Notes: generated by a model from the letters alone, not told the origin. A DNA stretch of 47,765 nt from Prevotella sp. AGR2160 (GCF_000424185.1 NZ_KE384147.1:38782-86546), one strand, 5' to 3'; counted from the first letter of the stretch, positions 26,585 to 36,492 are shown. Made by a program: numbers and translations.

Positions 26585-27682
26585 TTAGTTCGTGATAGGA
26601 ATGATAGGCACGGTCTCTTCCTCCCAGGGGATGATATCCGTGCCGCTGATCGTCAGACCGGAGTTGCTGACCTGGATCTGGATGTTGTATTTGACGCCCG
26701 GCTTCAGCGTGACCTGTGTCGGCTGACTGTTATAGTCCTGACCGTCGATCTTCGCCATGAAATACATGTTGTTGGCCACGTCGTTCTCCGGGATGATGAA
26801 GAACTTGTACATCGTGACATTGTTGTTCTGACTCAGTGTCATCAGCGTACTGCCGTCCGTATTCTTCACGTCGATGGTGTCCTGACCGGAGGTGTCGCCG
26901 TTCTTGCTCACCGGCACGACCTTACCGACATCGTAGAGATCGATCGTTCCCGTCTTCGAGAAACTGCCGATGATGCGGAACTCCGTCATGTTACCATTTC
27001 CCGTGAAGCCCACCTGCTTCTTGATGTTGATATTCAACAGCGTGAGGACGTGACTCATGTGGATCTCCGTGTTCGGCTTCGAGCCGTTGACCTCAGAGGT
27101 GACATTCTTCGTACACACGAGGAGGTCCTCCGGGTTCGTGGCACAGTCGACCTCGTATTTGCGGGCCTCGTCGAACTTCATGTTCGGCTTGTAAGGATAA
27201 TAGGCACTCACCACACCGTTGAGGTCCTTGTCGAGGATCACCGTCGTTCCGCCTTTGATGGGCGCCCAGTACTGGGCGGAGCCGCTGCCGTAGGCGACAT
27301 AGGCGACATTGTCGTAGGTGCCGGCGGGGAGCTGAGTCTTCATGGCCTGTCCGTAGTCACTGTCATCGGTAGCCTTACGGATGAAGAGACCCATCGTCTC
27401 GCCGAGGGCGAACATGTTCGGGTTCTCGTCCTTGTCTACATGATAGGGCACGGCCTGGTTCCATGTGCTGGCGTCCGTCGTGGCACGACTGGCGAAAGAG
27501 GCACTCTTGGCCGGCTGCTGGCGCTGACCGGTCTCATGGGCTTTGTTGATGCCCACGTAGACCTTCAGCGCCTGCGGGTTCGTCTCCATGACGCTGCCGG
27601 CCTCCTCACTGCTGCATGCCGTGAGCAGGGGCAGGGCCATGCAGGCTACCGCAGTCCATTTACTCCATTGATTCATACGCAT
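26585..27682 (-). CDS. Fimbrillin-like surface lipoprotein
   Basis: 365 aa starting MRMNQWSKWTAVACMALPLL with the lipobox LTAC and SSEEAG after it, the acidic stretch used for surface export. I reject a longer GTG start because it lies in the 20-bp repeat array. Fimbrillin-type features: GETMGLFIRKATDDS, YVAYGSGSAQYWAPIK, VVSAYYPYKPNM, IHMSHVLTLLNINIKKQVG and GVKYNIQIQVS followed by the usual W-x-x-E end (IIPWEEETVPI). The layout matches Mfa-like proteins that polymerise by donor-strand exchange after proteolytic loss of the N-terminal strand. It is the second gene of the leftward operon. Confidence 0.78.
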   Translation of the reverse strand: MRMNQWSKWTAVACMALPLLTACSSEEAGSVMETNPQALKVYVGINKAHETGQRQQPAKSASFASRATTDASTWNQAVPYHVDKDENPNMFALGETMGLFIRKATDDSDYGQAMKTQLPAGTYDNVAYVAYGSGSAQYWAPIKGGTTVILDKDLNGVVSAYYPYKPNMKFDEARKYEVDCATNPEDLLVCTKNVTSEVNGSKPNTEIHMSHVLTLLNINIKKQVGFTGNGNMTEFRIIGSFSKTGTIDLYDVGKVVPVSKNGDTSGQDTIDVKNTDGSTLMTLSQNNNVTMYKFFIIPENDVANNMYFMAKIDGQDYNSQPTQVTLKPGVKYNIQIQVSNSGLTISGTDIIPWEEETVPIIPITN

Positions 27683-27718
27683 TCTATTTTCTAATGTTTT
27701 GTTTATAATATCTTTTTT

Positions 27719-27808
27719 ATAGCTCACTATAGATTTCTATAGCTCTCTATAGATTTTTATAGCTCACTATAGATTTCTATAGCGCGCTATAGATCTCTAT
27801 AGGCCTCT
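27719..27808. repeat. 20-bp phased repeat array (copy 3)
   Basis: Four and a half units at exactly 20-base spacing: ATAGCTCACTATAGATTTCT, ATAGCTCTCTATAGATTTTT, ATAGCTCACTATAGATTTCT, ATAGCGCGCTATAGATCTCT, ATAGG. It lies between the first and second genes of the leftward surface operon, so it is transcribed. Confidence 0.85.
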
Positions 27809-27817
27809 TTTGGCTTT

Positions 27818-29452
27818 CTAGCGGATTGTCCGCACGGGGCGGATGGGGAAGGCCTCACCGCTGCGGTCGGCCCATTCCTCAATGGTGGCACGCTGGTTTT
27901 TTGTGTCCATGCGGAGGTAGTAGGGCCGGTAGGGCGTGACCGTGACATTCTCCTCACCGCTCCAGTAGTAGCCCATGACGGTACTGTCGGCGCTGTTTAC
28001 GACCGTCGTGTCCTGCGTGATCTCGTCATTGTTCGTGATCTTATAGGTCAGGTAGCCCGTTACGGGGAGGAAGATCCAGGCACCGGTAGTCTTGTTGACG
28101 ACCTTATAGCCTTTCACGGGCTCCTTCCACCGGTCGGTGACCGTCGTGAGCTGCCACGAGTAGTAGTAGGTGTTACAGAGCTGGTTCCACTCGTAGTTGG
28201 TGGGGATATGCCATTCCGTCCCCCAGTCATGGAAGGCGGGATCATATTTCTTGTTCTTCGAGATCGTCTTCGCCGTCATCTCCTTATTGGTATAGGTGGC
28301 GGTGGGTCCGATCTTCCCCGTCTCTTCCACGGGTTTCAGCTGGCCCCACATATAATGGTTGCCGACATCACTGATGAATGTCGCGCCCATGTTGTAACGG
28401 GACCAGCCGACATGGTTGCCCTGGGCATCATACGTGCCCATGTCCACCCAGTCGTGTGTCTCGGAGAAATGGCCGTCGGCGGGATCCACGGTGTTCGCCA
28501 GCCGCTGCGTGTCCCAGTCCTCTACGCTCACCCCCTGGAGGACGAGGAACGGACGGGCGAGGGTGAAATGGAAACGGTAGATCTTGCCGGGTTGGATGAC
28601 CATCGTCGTGTCGGCCGTCTTCACGGTGCCGAAGGTGGAGAAGGCGAATTTCACGGCTTTCTTCTCCCCCGTGGGGAAGACATAATAGGCGCCTGTCTTC
28701 ACGGGCTCGGGACCCGTCGGCGTGAAGTCCTCCTCTACGGAGCCCGAGACCTCCGACCACGTTCCCGTAGTACTGTTGAGGAGTCCTTTCGTACCGATAT
28801 TGTCACCAGAGATACTCACATGGGTGATCTCGGGCTTGATGAACTTGTCGATCGTCGTCAGCTCGTAGGCGATGACGGCCTGGGCATGATACATCGACAA
28901 TCGACAGGCATTATGGTCGTGACTGACGGGGAGGGCATTGCCCTGACCGTCCTTGTCGATGGACAGTGTCCACGGACTGTAGAGGATATCCACGGTGGAG
29001 TCGGCGGTGAAGGCGATCTTCGTGACATCGGTGGCACCGCTCTGGTAAGGGTAGTAAGCGGAGACCCGCATCGGCAGGTCCGTCAGCTTATACTGGCTCT
29101 GCAGGCCGGCGGCCGGCCACCAGTACTGCAGCGAGTCCTCATGATAGGACACGTAGTCCATATTCGTCGTCGCCGTGGCGTCATAGCTCTGGGTCGTATT
29201 GTAGCGGTCGAGGGTGACACCAATATGGGTACCCTCGGGGAAGTAGGTCGTGTCTTTCCCGGACAGCGTCTGCACCCCGCGGGAGACGGCTCCACGGGTA
29301 TCCGCGCTGACTTGGACATGGATGGCCCTGCGTGCGGAGAGAGAGAGGTAGACGGCATCCCCGTGGTTGTCGGGAGCCATGTCCTCCTCAGACGAACAGG
29401 CACACAACAAGGTAAGCAGGAAGAGTATCAGCATTCCTCCCACTTTCTCCAT
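27818..29452 (-). CDS. Surface lipoprotein: fimbrillin-like N-half, FISUMP-like C-terminal domain
   Basis: 544 aa starting MEKVGGMLILFLLTLLCA with lipobox Cys and SSEED. Met1 here is chosen because it precedes a standard lipoprotein signal. Residues ~30-310 look fimbrillin-like (YYPYQSGATD, HNACRLSMYHAQAVIAYEL, GKIYRFHFTL). Residues ~330-544 match the FISUMP-type (Fibrobacter major paralogous) domain: HDWVDMGTYDAQGN, MGATFISDVGNHYMWGQLKP, WGTEWHIPTNYEWNQL, GYYWSGEE and the end AFPIRPVRTIR. This domain pair is common in Bacteroidales pilus-tip or adhesin-like lipoproteins. First gene of the leftward operon; a TAATTTTG box lies at 29571-29578 (minus strand). Confidence 0.78.
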   Translation of the reverse strand: MEKVGGMLILFLLTLLCACSSEEDMAPDNHGDAVYLSLSARRAIHVQVSADTRGAVSRGVQTLSGKDTTYFPEGTHIGVTLDRYNTTQSYDATATTNMDYVSYHEDSLQYWWPAAGLQSQYKLTDLPMRVSAYYPYQSGATDVTKIAFTADSTVDILYSPWTLSIDKDGQGNALPVSHDHNACRLSMYHAQAVIAYELTTIDKFIKPEITHVSISGDNIGTKGLLNSTTGTWSEVSGSVEEDFTPTGPEPVKTGAYYVFPTGEKKAVKFAFSTFGTVKTADTTMVIQPGKIYRFHFTLARPFLVLQGVSVEDWDTQRLANTVDPADGHFSETHDWVDMGTYDAQGNHVGWSRYNMGATFISDVGNHYMWGQLKPVEETGKIGPTATYTNKEMTAKTISKNKKYDPAFHDWGTEWHIPTNYEWNQLCNTYYYSWQLTTVTDRWKEPVKGYKVVNKTTGAWIFLPVTGYLTYKITNNDEITQDTTVVNSADSTVMGYYWSGEENVTVTPYRPYYLRMDTKNQRATIEEWADRSGEAFPIRPVRTIR

Positions 29453-29570
29453 AGAGGTGGATCGTTTGTCATTATGTACTGCCTTCAACACGCCAGTAAC
29501 CGTTAGAAATTCTTTTAGTAACCTTTATTAATCTTGGTAGTTTTGTAACCAGTCCCTTAATTCTGGTGCA

Positions 29571-29659
29571 AAATTAATGTAAAAAAACGAAACACTGATC
29601 ATTTATGTTATTAAAAAACGTAAAATGCTTTTTTTTTCTACTGATTATGCTTAATTTTG
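29571..29659. promoter_or_regulatory. Divergent -7 boxes between two surface operons
   Basis: Minus strand TAATTTTG (29571-29578) faces the 544-aa gene, and plus strand TAATTTTG (29652-29659) faces the 438-aa gene. Neither has a clear TTTG at -33, only T-rich runs, so both may need an activator. Three direct GTAACC motifs (29496, 29518, 29545) lie in the leftward leader region. Confidence 0.5.
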
Positions 29660-29698
29660 CAGCGGATTAACGACAGAAGTACGATTTAAATTGAACAG

Positions 29699-31015
29699 AT
29701 GACGGTTAAGAGTCTCTTTTTTATGGGGTTGGCTCTTTGGGTTACTAGTTGTACCGACACGCTTAGGGATTCGTCGTCGGAGAAGCCTGCCCTTTCTCCC
29801 CGGGAGATACGTATTGCCGCCTCACAGACCGTCATTGACGGAGAGGCAGCGGGGGATACCTGTTTTCCGGCGGGGGAGCATCTGTGGTTCTTCGTGCAGG
29901 AGAACAGTCAGCCGAAGCGCTGGTATTATGGCGCCTGGGCGATGCGTACAACGGGCACGGCCCTGCTGGAGAGTGTCAGCCAGGTGCCGCATTTCTTCCC
30001 CGAGACCGGCAACTCCATTAATATATATGGTATCCACGGTAATTTCAAGTTTACCGAGGGTGACGCGTGGCCCGACAGTGTCGTGCAGGCCTGTGACAGT
30101 ATCCAGACCGTCACGGCCAACTACCGCCGCTCGGACCTGAGCTACGGCATTGCTCCGCGGCAGACGTCACGCAAGGCCGTCTTCATTCCCTTCTATCACA
30201 TGCTCTCGAAGATTATGGTCGCCTTCAAGGTCAAGGACTACCAGAATGTCGACTACCTCACGGATGAGGATTTCGAGGGTGCCACCCTGACGATCAATAA
30301 TGTTCTCGACACCTGCGTGTTTAATATGGACACGGCAGAGGGGCGCACGAAAGGGCGCCGCGTCAATATCACCGTCCCGTTCTCCCTCGTGCCGCGGACC
30401 CAGAGCGACTTCAGTAAGGCGGCCTACGGCATGGCCGTGATCCCTCCGCAGATTGTCAGGAAGGACTCCGTCTTCATGACCGTCACGCTGAAGCGCGGCA
30501 CGAAGATCACCTATAAGCCGACGTATGACTTCCGGCTGGAGACGGGCAAGTGTTACCGTTTCGATATGCTCATGAAGGCCGACGAGACTCTGCCCCCCGA
30601 CAGTGTCATCGCCTGGCAGGACGACCCGCACCGGAATATCTGGTTCGCCAGTCCGATCGATTTCCGTATCGCCCTGACCGACTGGAACAGCACCGATTGG
30701 GAACGGATCTGGGACTGGCAGCAGGCTATCCCCGCCGACTCGCTGGAGAAATACACCGACGAGCAGTTTGAGTGGACCAACTGGTGGCGCTATGTGTCGC
30801 CCTGGGGCCTTGACTCCTACCTCGAACAGAATTATGAGACGAAGCCGCAGACCTGGCGCTTCGTCGTACCTCAGTACCTCTCGGAGTGGAACACGGGTGA
30901 CGACCACAGCGTGGAGTTCACCTGGGCCTTCATCCGCCCCGGCGCCCTCGAGGAGTGGAAGACCGATGGCACGTGGGATTCCCATAACATCACCTTCGAC
31001 AAGGTGGACCAATAG
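29699..31015 (+). CDS. Fimbrillin-like surface lipoprotein
   Basis: 438 aa with a short lipoprotein signal (MTVKSLFFMGLALWVTSC, then TDTLRD). Features of the Mfa2/fimbrillin type: GEHLWFFVQENSQ, YYGAWAMRTTG, FFPETGNSINIYGIHGNF, FYHMLSKIMVAFKVKDYQ (the conserved HALS-like strand) and TGKCYRFDMLMK. The last ~120 residues are Trp-rich (TDWNSTDWERIWDWQ, QFEWTNWWRYVSPWG, WRFVVPQYLSEWN). The protein is the first gene of the rightward operon, starting 40 bases after a TAATTTTG box. A 20-bp repeat array separates it from the next gene. The exact pilus role is unknown. Confidence 0.72.
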   Translation: MTVKSLFFMGLALWVTSCTDTLRDSSSEKPALSPREIRIAASQTVIDGEAAGDTCFPAGEHLWFFVQENSQPKRWYYGAWAMRTTGTALLESVSQVPHFFPETGNSINIYGIHGNFKFTEGDAWPDSVVQACDSIQTVTANYRRSDLSYGIAPRQTSRKAVFIPFYHMLSKIMVAFKVKDYQNVDYLTDEDFEGATLTINNVLDTCVFNMDTAEGRTKGRRVNITVPFSLVPRTQSDFSKAAYGMAVIPPQIVRKDSVFMTVTLKRGTKITYKPTYDFRLETGKCYRFDMLMKADETLPPDSVIAWQDDPHRNIWFASPIDFRIALTDWNSTDWERIWDWQQAIPADSLEKYTDEQFEWTNWWRYVSPWGLDSYLEQNYETKPQTWRFVVPQYLSEWNTGDDHSVEFTWAFIRPGALEEWKTDGTWDSHNITFDKVDQ

Positions 31016-31062
31016 CTCACAATAGAACGCAATAGCTCACGATAGATACTTATAGCTCATAT
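31014..31062. repeat. 20-bp phased repeat array (copy 4)
   Basis: ATAGCTCACAATAGAACGCA, ATAGCTCACGATAGATACTT, ATAGCTCATAT: two and a half units at 20-base spacing. It starts at the stop codon of the 438-aa gene and ends at the next start codon. Confidence 0.8.
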
Positions 31063-33858
31063 ATGATCAGACAACAAAAATATTTTGGATTGGGAAAGGC
31101 GCTGGCCATGATGCTCATGGCCGCGGGCCTCTTCGCCGCCTGCTCCGATGAGACGATGCTCTCGGAGGGTGGGGCAGGGGACCATATCACCCTCAGCGCC
31201 TCCATCCGTGAGATGGTCGCTTCGGGCGATGTCTCTACGATGAGTGTCGTGCCCTGGGAGGAGCGCTCCCGGGTGGCGGCCCCTCGTGTGCACCGCAGTC
31301 ACGGCACGCGCCGTCCCGTCTTCTTCCGGCAGGTGACCTCACCGGGTATCCTGCGCTACCACAACGGCATGACGATGGTGGCCCGTGTGAAGGACGGTGC
31401 CGGCTCCCGTGCCCGTATGGTGACGACGGATGATTTCCACGATGACTTCGGACTCTTCTCGTTCGTCTATCCCGCCACGGAGAGTTGGTCGCAGGACTCG
31501 ACGACCGTCGTGCCGTCGATCTATAACGACCGTGTCTACCGTTCCCGTGGATGGATGAGTGATAACGTGTGGCCCGGCGTACAGTATAAGATGTCGTTCT
31601 TCCTCTATGCCCCGTGGAACTGTGAGGGGATCACTCTCTCGAAGGCCTCCGACAAGGGCACGCCGAAGATCCATTATGCCGTGCCCCTCGACGCCATGAA
31701 GCAGCAGGATCTCGTCTTCTCCAATCCCGATAAGGATGTGCCGGGTAATTTCAATGCCCAGCGGAAGGAGAATTTCTACCATAAGCTCACGGCCGTCCGT
31801 TTTGCCATCGGTGACCAGATGGCTGCCTGCACGATCAAGAAGATCGAGATCAAGAATGTCTATGGTGAGGGCGATATCACCCTCGACAAGGACTCCAAAT
31901 GGGAGAATGTCGCCAACTACGACACGAAGACCTTCACGCTGACGCAGGACTTCCCCGTGGCCGAGACTGACCGCAACCGTCTGCTGAACAACGACGATAA
32001 TGTCTTCATGATGCTCCCGCAGGTCTGTCCCCGTGGCTCCCAGCTCGTCATCACCGTCGATGACGGTGGTACGAAGACCCATGAGGTGACGGCGGATATC
32101 GAACGGGATGTCTGGCAGATGGGCCATACCGTGACCTATTACCTTGCCACACGCTCTCTCGGTTCGACGTATATCGTCGCCGTGAGCAAGCCGCAGGCCA
32201 ATGTGCCGGGCAAGGGTGGCTCGACAACCTATACCGTCCAGAGTTTCCGTCGTACCTATTACGGCTCCACCTTCCCCGTGGCCTGGCATGCCTCCTATAC
32301 CGTCGGCAGTGACGGCGAGCGGCAGACGATCGCCGACGGCGGCAATGTCACGGCCTTCACCAATAACAGTACGGGCTCCGATGCCGGTGAGCAGATCTCC
32401 ATCTCCCTCCAGGAGTCCTATCCCCGCAGCCTCAGTGAGAACACGCTGACGGCGAAGCTGCGGTCGGCGGCCGTACAGAACAGGGACCTCGCCGACGGCG
32501 GTGAGACAGCCAACTGCTATTATGTCAGTGCCCCGGGCACCTATACCTTTCCGCTCATCTACGGCAATGCCCGTCTGCCGAGTGGCAAGAACAATATCAA
32601 CGCCTATTCAGGCAGTGCCACGTTTGTCAACTATCAGGGCCATACCATCTCCTCCCCGAATATCTGGGAGACGAACGGCGAGTATACCATCAAGGATGCC
32701 GTCGTGCTGTGGCAGGATGCTCCGGACCTCATCACGCCGTCGTCCGTCAAGGTCGTCAAGGTGAAGACGACGACGACGACCTCCACGGGAGAGGCCACGA
32801 CGACCGACGTGCCGTCGATCCAGTTCACCATCGACAAGGCGAATATCTGTCAGGGCAATGCCGTCATCGCGCTCCGTGACAAGGAGAACAATATCATCTG
32901 GAGCTGGCATATCTGGGTCACGGCCCATGACGTGACGCCCGGTGACGCGAAGGTCATCGCCAACAAGAGTAAGACGACGAAGCAGAAGGTCACGGCACAG
33001 ATCATGACCGTGCCCCTCGGCTACTGTGACGCGGAGATCCGTCAGCGCCCCTCACGGAAGATCTACGTCCGGATCAAACAGGATATTGACGGCGGCGACT
33101 CCGCGCAGTTCGCTGTCACCCAGGATGCCGAGCGCATGGAGTATTCCGCCAGTGCCCCTTACTATCAGTGGGGCCGCAAGGACCCGATGCTCCCGGCGCT
33201 GATGGTCGCCAACAGTCTCATGGACAAGCCTTATAACGGCAGCAGTTATCAATATACTGTCACCAGTGGTGCCGTCTCCACGGCCACGGCGATCCAGCAT
33301 CCTTTCACGTTCTATGCCGTCAATGGCAGCGACTGGAGCGCCAGCCATAACTACGACTATTGGAGCCGGTGGCAGCAGTCGACGTCGGCCGTTGACAACA
33401 CGGGTGTGGTGAAGACCATCTATGACCCCTGTCCGGTAGGCTGGCAGATGGAGCCGACGGCGACCTTCCTCGCCTTCACTACCACGGAGGCCCAGAGCAC
33501 CACGGCCACGGAGTTTAACAAGACCGGTGACTTCGGTACCGACGGTTGGCATTTCTATCTCCAGCCGAACCAACAAGGCGACAACATCCTCTTCCCGGCC
33601 CTCGGCATGAGGAGCAGCGCCAACGGCACGATCAGCGGACTCACCACGGAGGGTGACTACTGGACGTCGGGTGCCAACGGCGTCGCCACGGCCTACAGTC
33701 TGCAGTTCACGAGTGCCCTCGTTAACCCGGCTGCTGCGCTGCCGCGTGCCAACGCCTACAACATCTTCCCCGTGCGGACCTATCCCACGGTGACCGATGT
33801 GTCGGCGAAGGGCTATCATTCACGTAACTATCGTATCAAGAAACATCATAGAAGGTAA
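31063..33858 (+). CDS. Large surface lipoprotein, paralogue 1
   Basis: 931 aa with a lipoprotein signal (ALAMMLMAAGLFAAC, then SDETM, acidic). It is clearly a paralogue of the next gene: both have an early basic HGxRRPV motif, a GILRYHNG/GVLRYGNG motif, an NFHDDFGLF/DFHDDFGLF motif, a fimbrillin-like middle (HKLTAVRFAIGDQMAACTIK), a shared QSFRRTYYG/QSLCRTYYG region and WQDAPDLITPSSVK. The last ~170 residues resemble FISUMP-type domains (KTIYDPCPVGWQM, GDYWTSG, ARN/FPVR end). Large two-part proteins like this occur as fimbria-associated tip or adhesin proteins in Bacteroidales. A long overlap with the fimbrillin superfamily is likely, but a specific family name is not secure. Confidence 0.75.
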   Translation: MIRQQKYFGLGKALAMMLMAAGLFAACSDETMLSEGGAGDHITLSASIREMVASGDVSTMSVVPWEERSRVAAPRVHRSHGTRRPVFFRQVTSPGILRYHNGMTMVARVKDGAGSRARMVTTDDFHDDFGLFSFVYPATESWSQDSTTVVPSIYNDRVYRSRGWMSDNVWPGVQYKMSFFLYAPWNCEGITLSKASDKGTPKIHYAVPLDAMKQQDLVFSNPDKDVPGNFNAQRKENFYHKLTAVRFAIGDQMAACTIKKIEIKNVYGEGDITLDKDSKWENVANYDTKTFTLTQDFPVAETDRNRLLNNDDNVFMMLPQVCPRGSQLVITVDDGGTKTHEVTADIERDVWQMGHTVTYYLATRSLGSTYIVAVSKPQANVPGKGGSTTYTVQSFRRTYYGSTFPVAWHASYTVGSDGERQTIADGGNVTAFTNNSTGSDAGEQISISLQESYPRSLSENTLTAKLRSAAVQNRDLADGGETANCYYVSAPGTYTFPLIYGNARLPSGKNNINAYSGSATFVNYQGHTISSPNIWETNGEYTIKDAVVLWQDAPDLITPSSVKVVKVKTTTTTSTGEATTTDVPSIQFTIDKANICQGNAVIALRDKENNIIWSWHIWVTAHDVTPGDAKVIANKSKTTKQKVTAQIMTVPLGYCDAEIRQRPSRKIYVRIKQDIDGGDSAQFAVTQDAERMEYSASAPYYQWGRKDPMLPALMVANSLMDKPYNGSSYQYTVTSGAVSTATAIQHPFTFYAVNGSDWSASHNYDYWSRWQQSTSAVDNTGVVKTIYDPCPVGWQMEPTATFLAFTTTEAQSTTATEFNKTGDFGTDGWHFYLQPNQQGDNILFPALGMRSSANGTISGLTTEGDYWTSGANGVATAYSLQFTSALVNPAAALPRANAYNIFPVRTYPTVTDVSAKGYHSRNYRIKKHHRR

Positions 33859-33862
33859 GAAT

Positions 33863-36469
33863 ATGCGTATCTTTTCATCCTTTCTGATTCCTGTGGGAAT
33901 CATGCTCACGGGTGGTATCGTGGCCTCCTGCTCCGAGGATATCCTCAGTGGAAACACGGGCAGTGGCAACCAGGGCTTCCAGCCGTCCATCGCTGAGCTC
34001 CATCTGCATAATTTCGGAACGACACTGGGCCCTTATGCACCGGCGCCCGTCGTCAGAAAGGCCCATGGCAACCGCCGTCCCGTCTATTCGAAGATGGTGA
34101 CTACCGACGGTGTCCTCCGTTATGGCAACGGCCGTCTGATGGATCCGTCGCAGGATAACGCGAAGGCCGTACCGGGCTCCCGTGCGTCCATCGTCACGGC
34201 GGAGAATTTCCATGACGACTTCGGACTCTTCACCTTCGAGTATGACCGCAGTAGCGTGTGGCAGAATGTCTCGACGACGCAGGTGCCGCTCGCTTATAAC
34301 GAGCATCTCATGAAGACGAAGAAATGGATCACGGACGAGTCCTGGCCCGGTGAAAACTACAACGAGGCATTCTTCGCCTACGCGCCTTATAACCCTTCTG
34401 GTGTCTCTCTTTCGGCCAATACCGTTAAGGGAACACCTCAGCTCCATTATGTCGTGCCTGGTGATGTCCACCAGCAGACGGACCTGTGTATCAGTGAGCC
34501 GAAGGTGGATATCCCGGGCAATACCTCGGGCCCGATCAGCCTGCAGTTCCATCACCGCATGTCGGCCGTCCGTGTCGCCATCGGTAAGCAGATGGCTCCG
34601 TGTACGATCCGGAAGATTCAGCTCCAGGGCGTCTATTCCACGGGAGATATCTCTTTCGGTAAGGAGGATACGTGGCAGAATGTCTCTGTCCCGGCGACGT
34701 TCACGCTGACGAAAGACTACGAGGTGAACAAGGATATGAGTAATGTCATCCTCACAACGGATAATGATATCTTCATGATGCTGCCCCAGACGGTGCCGGC
34801 AGGGGCCAAACTCATTATCACTGTTGATGACGGTGGCGGTAATGTGCGTGACCTCTGGGTGCCCATTGGTGGCAATGAGTGGAAGATGGGCTATACGAAC
34901 ACGTATTATTTCTCCACCTCCTCAACTGAGAATCTCTATTATACTATCGTTGCTACAGCGCCTACGACGACGGTGCCGGGAGCGGGTGGTACCGTGGCCT
35001 ATACCGTTCAGAGTCTCTGCCGTACCTATTACGGCCGTGAGATTGCTGTGCCCTGGAAAGCGACTTATACCATCGATGATGACAAGACGGTCTATGAGAC
35101 GGCGCAGCCTCACGGCGTACGCGTCTTCACGCCCTCAGGTATCGGTTCCATCACAGGTGAGAATGTCTCCCTGCGCCTCGACTCGATCATCGGCACGCCC
35201 GTGAGCGACAAGAGCAGCACGTACAACAAAACACTGAAGGAGAACCCGAGCTACAGTACGACGATGGACCTGTCCAAGAGCCGTGGAACGGCCAACTGTT
35301 ATGTCATCAACACTGCCGGTACCTATACCTTCCCCCTCGTCTATGGCAACGGTGTCAATGCCGACGGGACAGAGAACAAGAAGGCTTATACGGGAAAGAC
35401 CTTTGTCGACTATATGGGTCAGCTCATCACGAGTCCGTATATCTATAATAAATATACGCCGAAGGATGCCATCATCCTCTGGCAGGACGCGCCGAACCTC
35501 ATCACGCCCTCTTCGGTGAAACTCACGGCGGATAAGCACAGCATTGAGTTCACGATCAACCGGTCGAATATCTGTCAGGGTAATGCCGTCATCGCCGTCC
35601 GTGATGCTGACAACGTCATCATGTGGAGCTGGCATATCTGGGTCACTGGTCATAAGATCGACCCGAACTATGCTTACCAGACGAATAATGGTGGCGGTAA
35701 GTTCATGGAGGTCCCCTTGGGCTATGTCGATCCTGAGACGCGCGTCAGTCCCGTCAAACGGGTCATCCATCTGAAGATCAAGCAGGATAACGCGAAGGGT
35801 GACAGTGCGATGGTGACGATCAACCAGGATGGTATTACTCGTGCCTACGGTGCTTCTGTGCCTTATTACCAGTTTGGCCGCAAGGACCCCTTCCCGCCGA
35901 GTGACGGCTTGGGTAATAACGACAAGCCGCTCTATGATGTCAATTTGAAAATGACGACTTCCCCGGCTTTCGTACAGACCTACACGACGATCCAGGAGCC
36001 GACGACATTCTTCTATACGTCGAGTGACGATGACTGGAGCACAGATCACGACTGGAACATGTGGAACTATAATCTCTCCGATGCCGCCGCTTATGACAAC
36101 ACGTATGTCGGCAAAACGATCTATGATCCCTCGCCGGCAGGATTCAAACTGCCATTCGCGAGCGGATATGCGGGATGCGTTAATGGATATGTGTCTTCAA
36201 CAAGTAATCCCAGTGGATTTAATGTCAACACGAATTCTAAACAGATCTTTCTTGGCATATTTGGTTATCGCGATAAAATTAATGGGAAATTAGACAATGT
36301 CAATGCTAAAGGCTATTATTGGACCTCTGGCGCTTCTTCTACCAAGCAAGGTAGATATCATTATTTTTCGCTGAGTTATGACCGTTGGGATGGATATAAT
36401 GATATTAATCCTGCAGTAACCGCCTCCCGCGCTTTCGGTTTCCCAGTAAGTTGTGTGGTAGATGAATAG
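33863..36469 (+). CDS. Large surface lipoprotein, paralogue 2
   Basis: 868 aa starting MRIFSSFLIPVGIMLTGG with lipobox VASC and SEDIL. The start is placed 4 bases after the previous stop, with GAAGG upstream. Its order of motifs follows paralogue 1: HGNRRPVYSKMVTTDGVLRY, ENFHDDFGLFTFEY, HHRMSAVRVAIGKQMAPCTI, QSLCRTYYG, WQDAPNLITPSSVK and KTIYDPSPAGFKLP. From about base 36170 the DNA becomes markedly AT-rich compared with the rest of the gene, and the last ~100 residues diverge from paralogue 1 although FGYRDKINGKL and GYYWTSG keep the FISUMP-like frame. This suggests exchange of the C-terminal tip segment. Last gene of the rightward operon; the accessory island starts right after it. Confidence 0.75.
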   Translation: MRIFSSFLIPVGIMLTGGIVASCSEDILSGNTGSGNQGFQPSIAELHLHNFGTTLGPYAPAPVVRKAHGNRRPVYSKMVTTDGVLRYGNGRLMDPSQDNAKAVPGSRASIVTAENFHDDFGLFTFEYDRSSVWQNVSTTQVPLAYNEHLMKTKKWITDESWPGENYNEAFFAYAPYNPSGVSLSANTVKGTPQLHYVVPGDVHQQTDLCISEPKVDIPGNTSGPISLQFHHRMSAVRVAIGKQMAPCTIRKIQLQGVYSTGDISFGKEDTWQNVSVPATFTLTKDYEVNKDMSNVILTTDNDIFMMLPQTVPAGAKLIITVDDGGGNVRDLWVPIGGNEWKMGYTNTYYFSTSSTENLYYTIVATAPTTTVPGAGGTVAYTVQSLCRTYYGREIAVPWKATYTIDDDKTVYETAQPHGVRVFTPSGIGSITGENVSLRLDSIIGTPVSDKSSTYNKTLKENPSYSTTMDLSKSRGTANCYVINTAGTYTFPLVYGNGVNADGTENKKAYTGKTFVDYMGQLITSPYIYNKYTPKDAIILWQDAPNLITPSSVKLTADKHSIEFTINRSNICQGNAVIAVRDADNVIMWSWHIWVTGHKIDPNYAYQTNNGGGKFMEVPLGYVDPETRVSPVKRVIHLKIKQDNAKGDSAMVTINQDGITRAYGASVPYYQFGRKDPFPPSDGLGNNDKPLYDVNLKMTTSPAFVQTYTTIQEPTTFFYTSSDDDWSTDHDWNMWNYNLSDAAAYDNTYVGKTIYDPSPAGFKLPFASGYAGCVNGYVSSTSNPSGFNVNTNSKQIFLGIFGYRDKINGKLDNVNAKGYYWTSGASSTKQGRYHYFSLSYDRWDGYNDINPAVTASRAFGFPVSCVVDE

Positions 36470-36492
36470 TGCGGAACATGCTGACGCAAACG

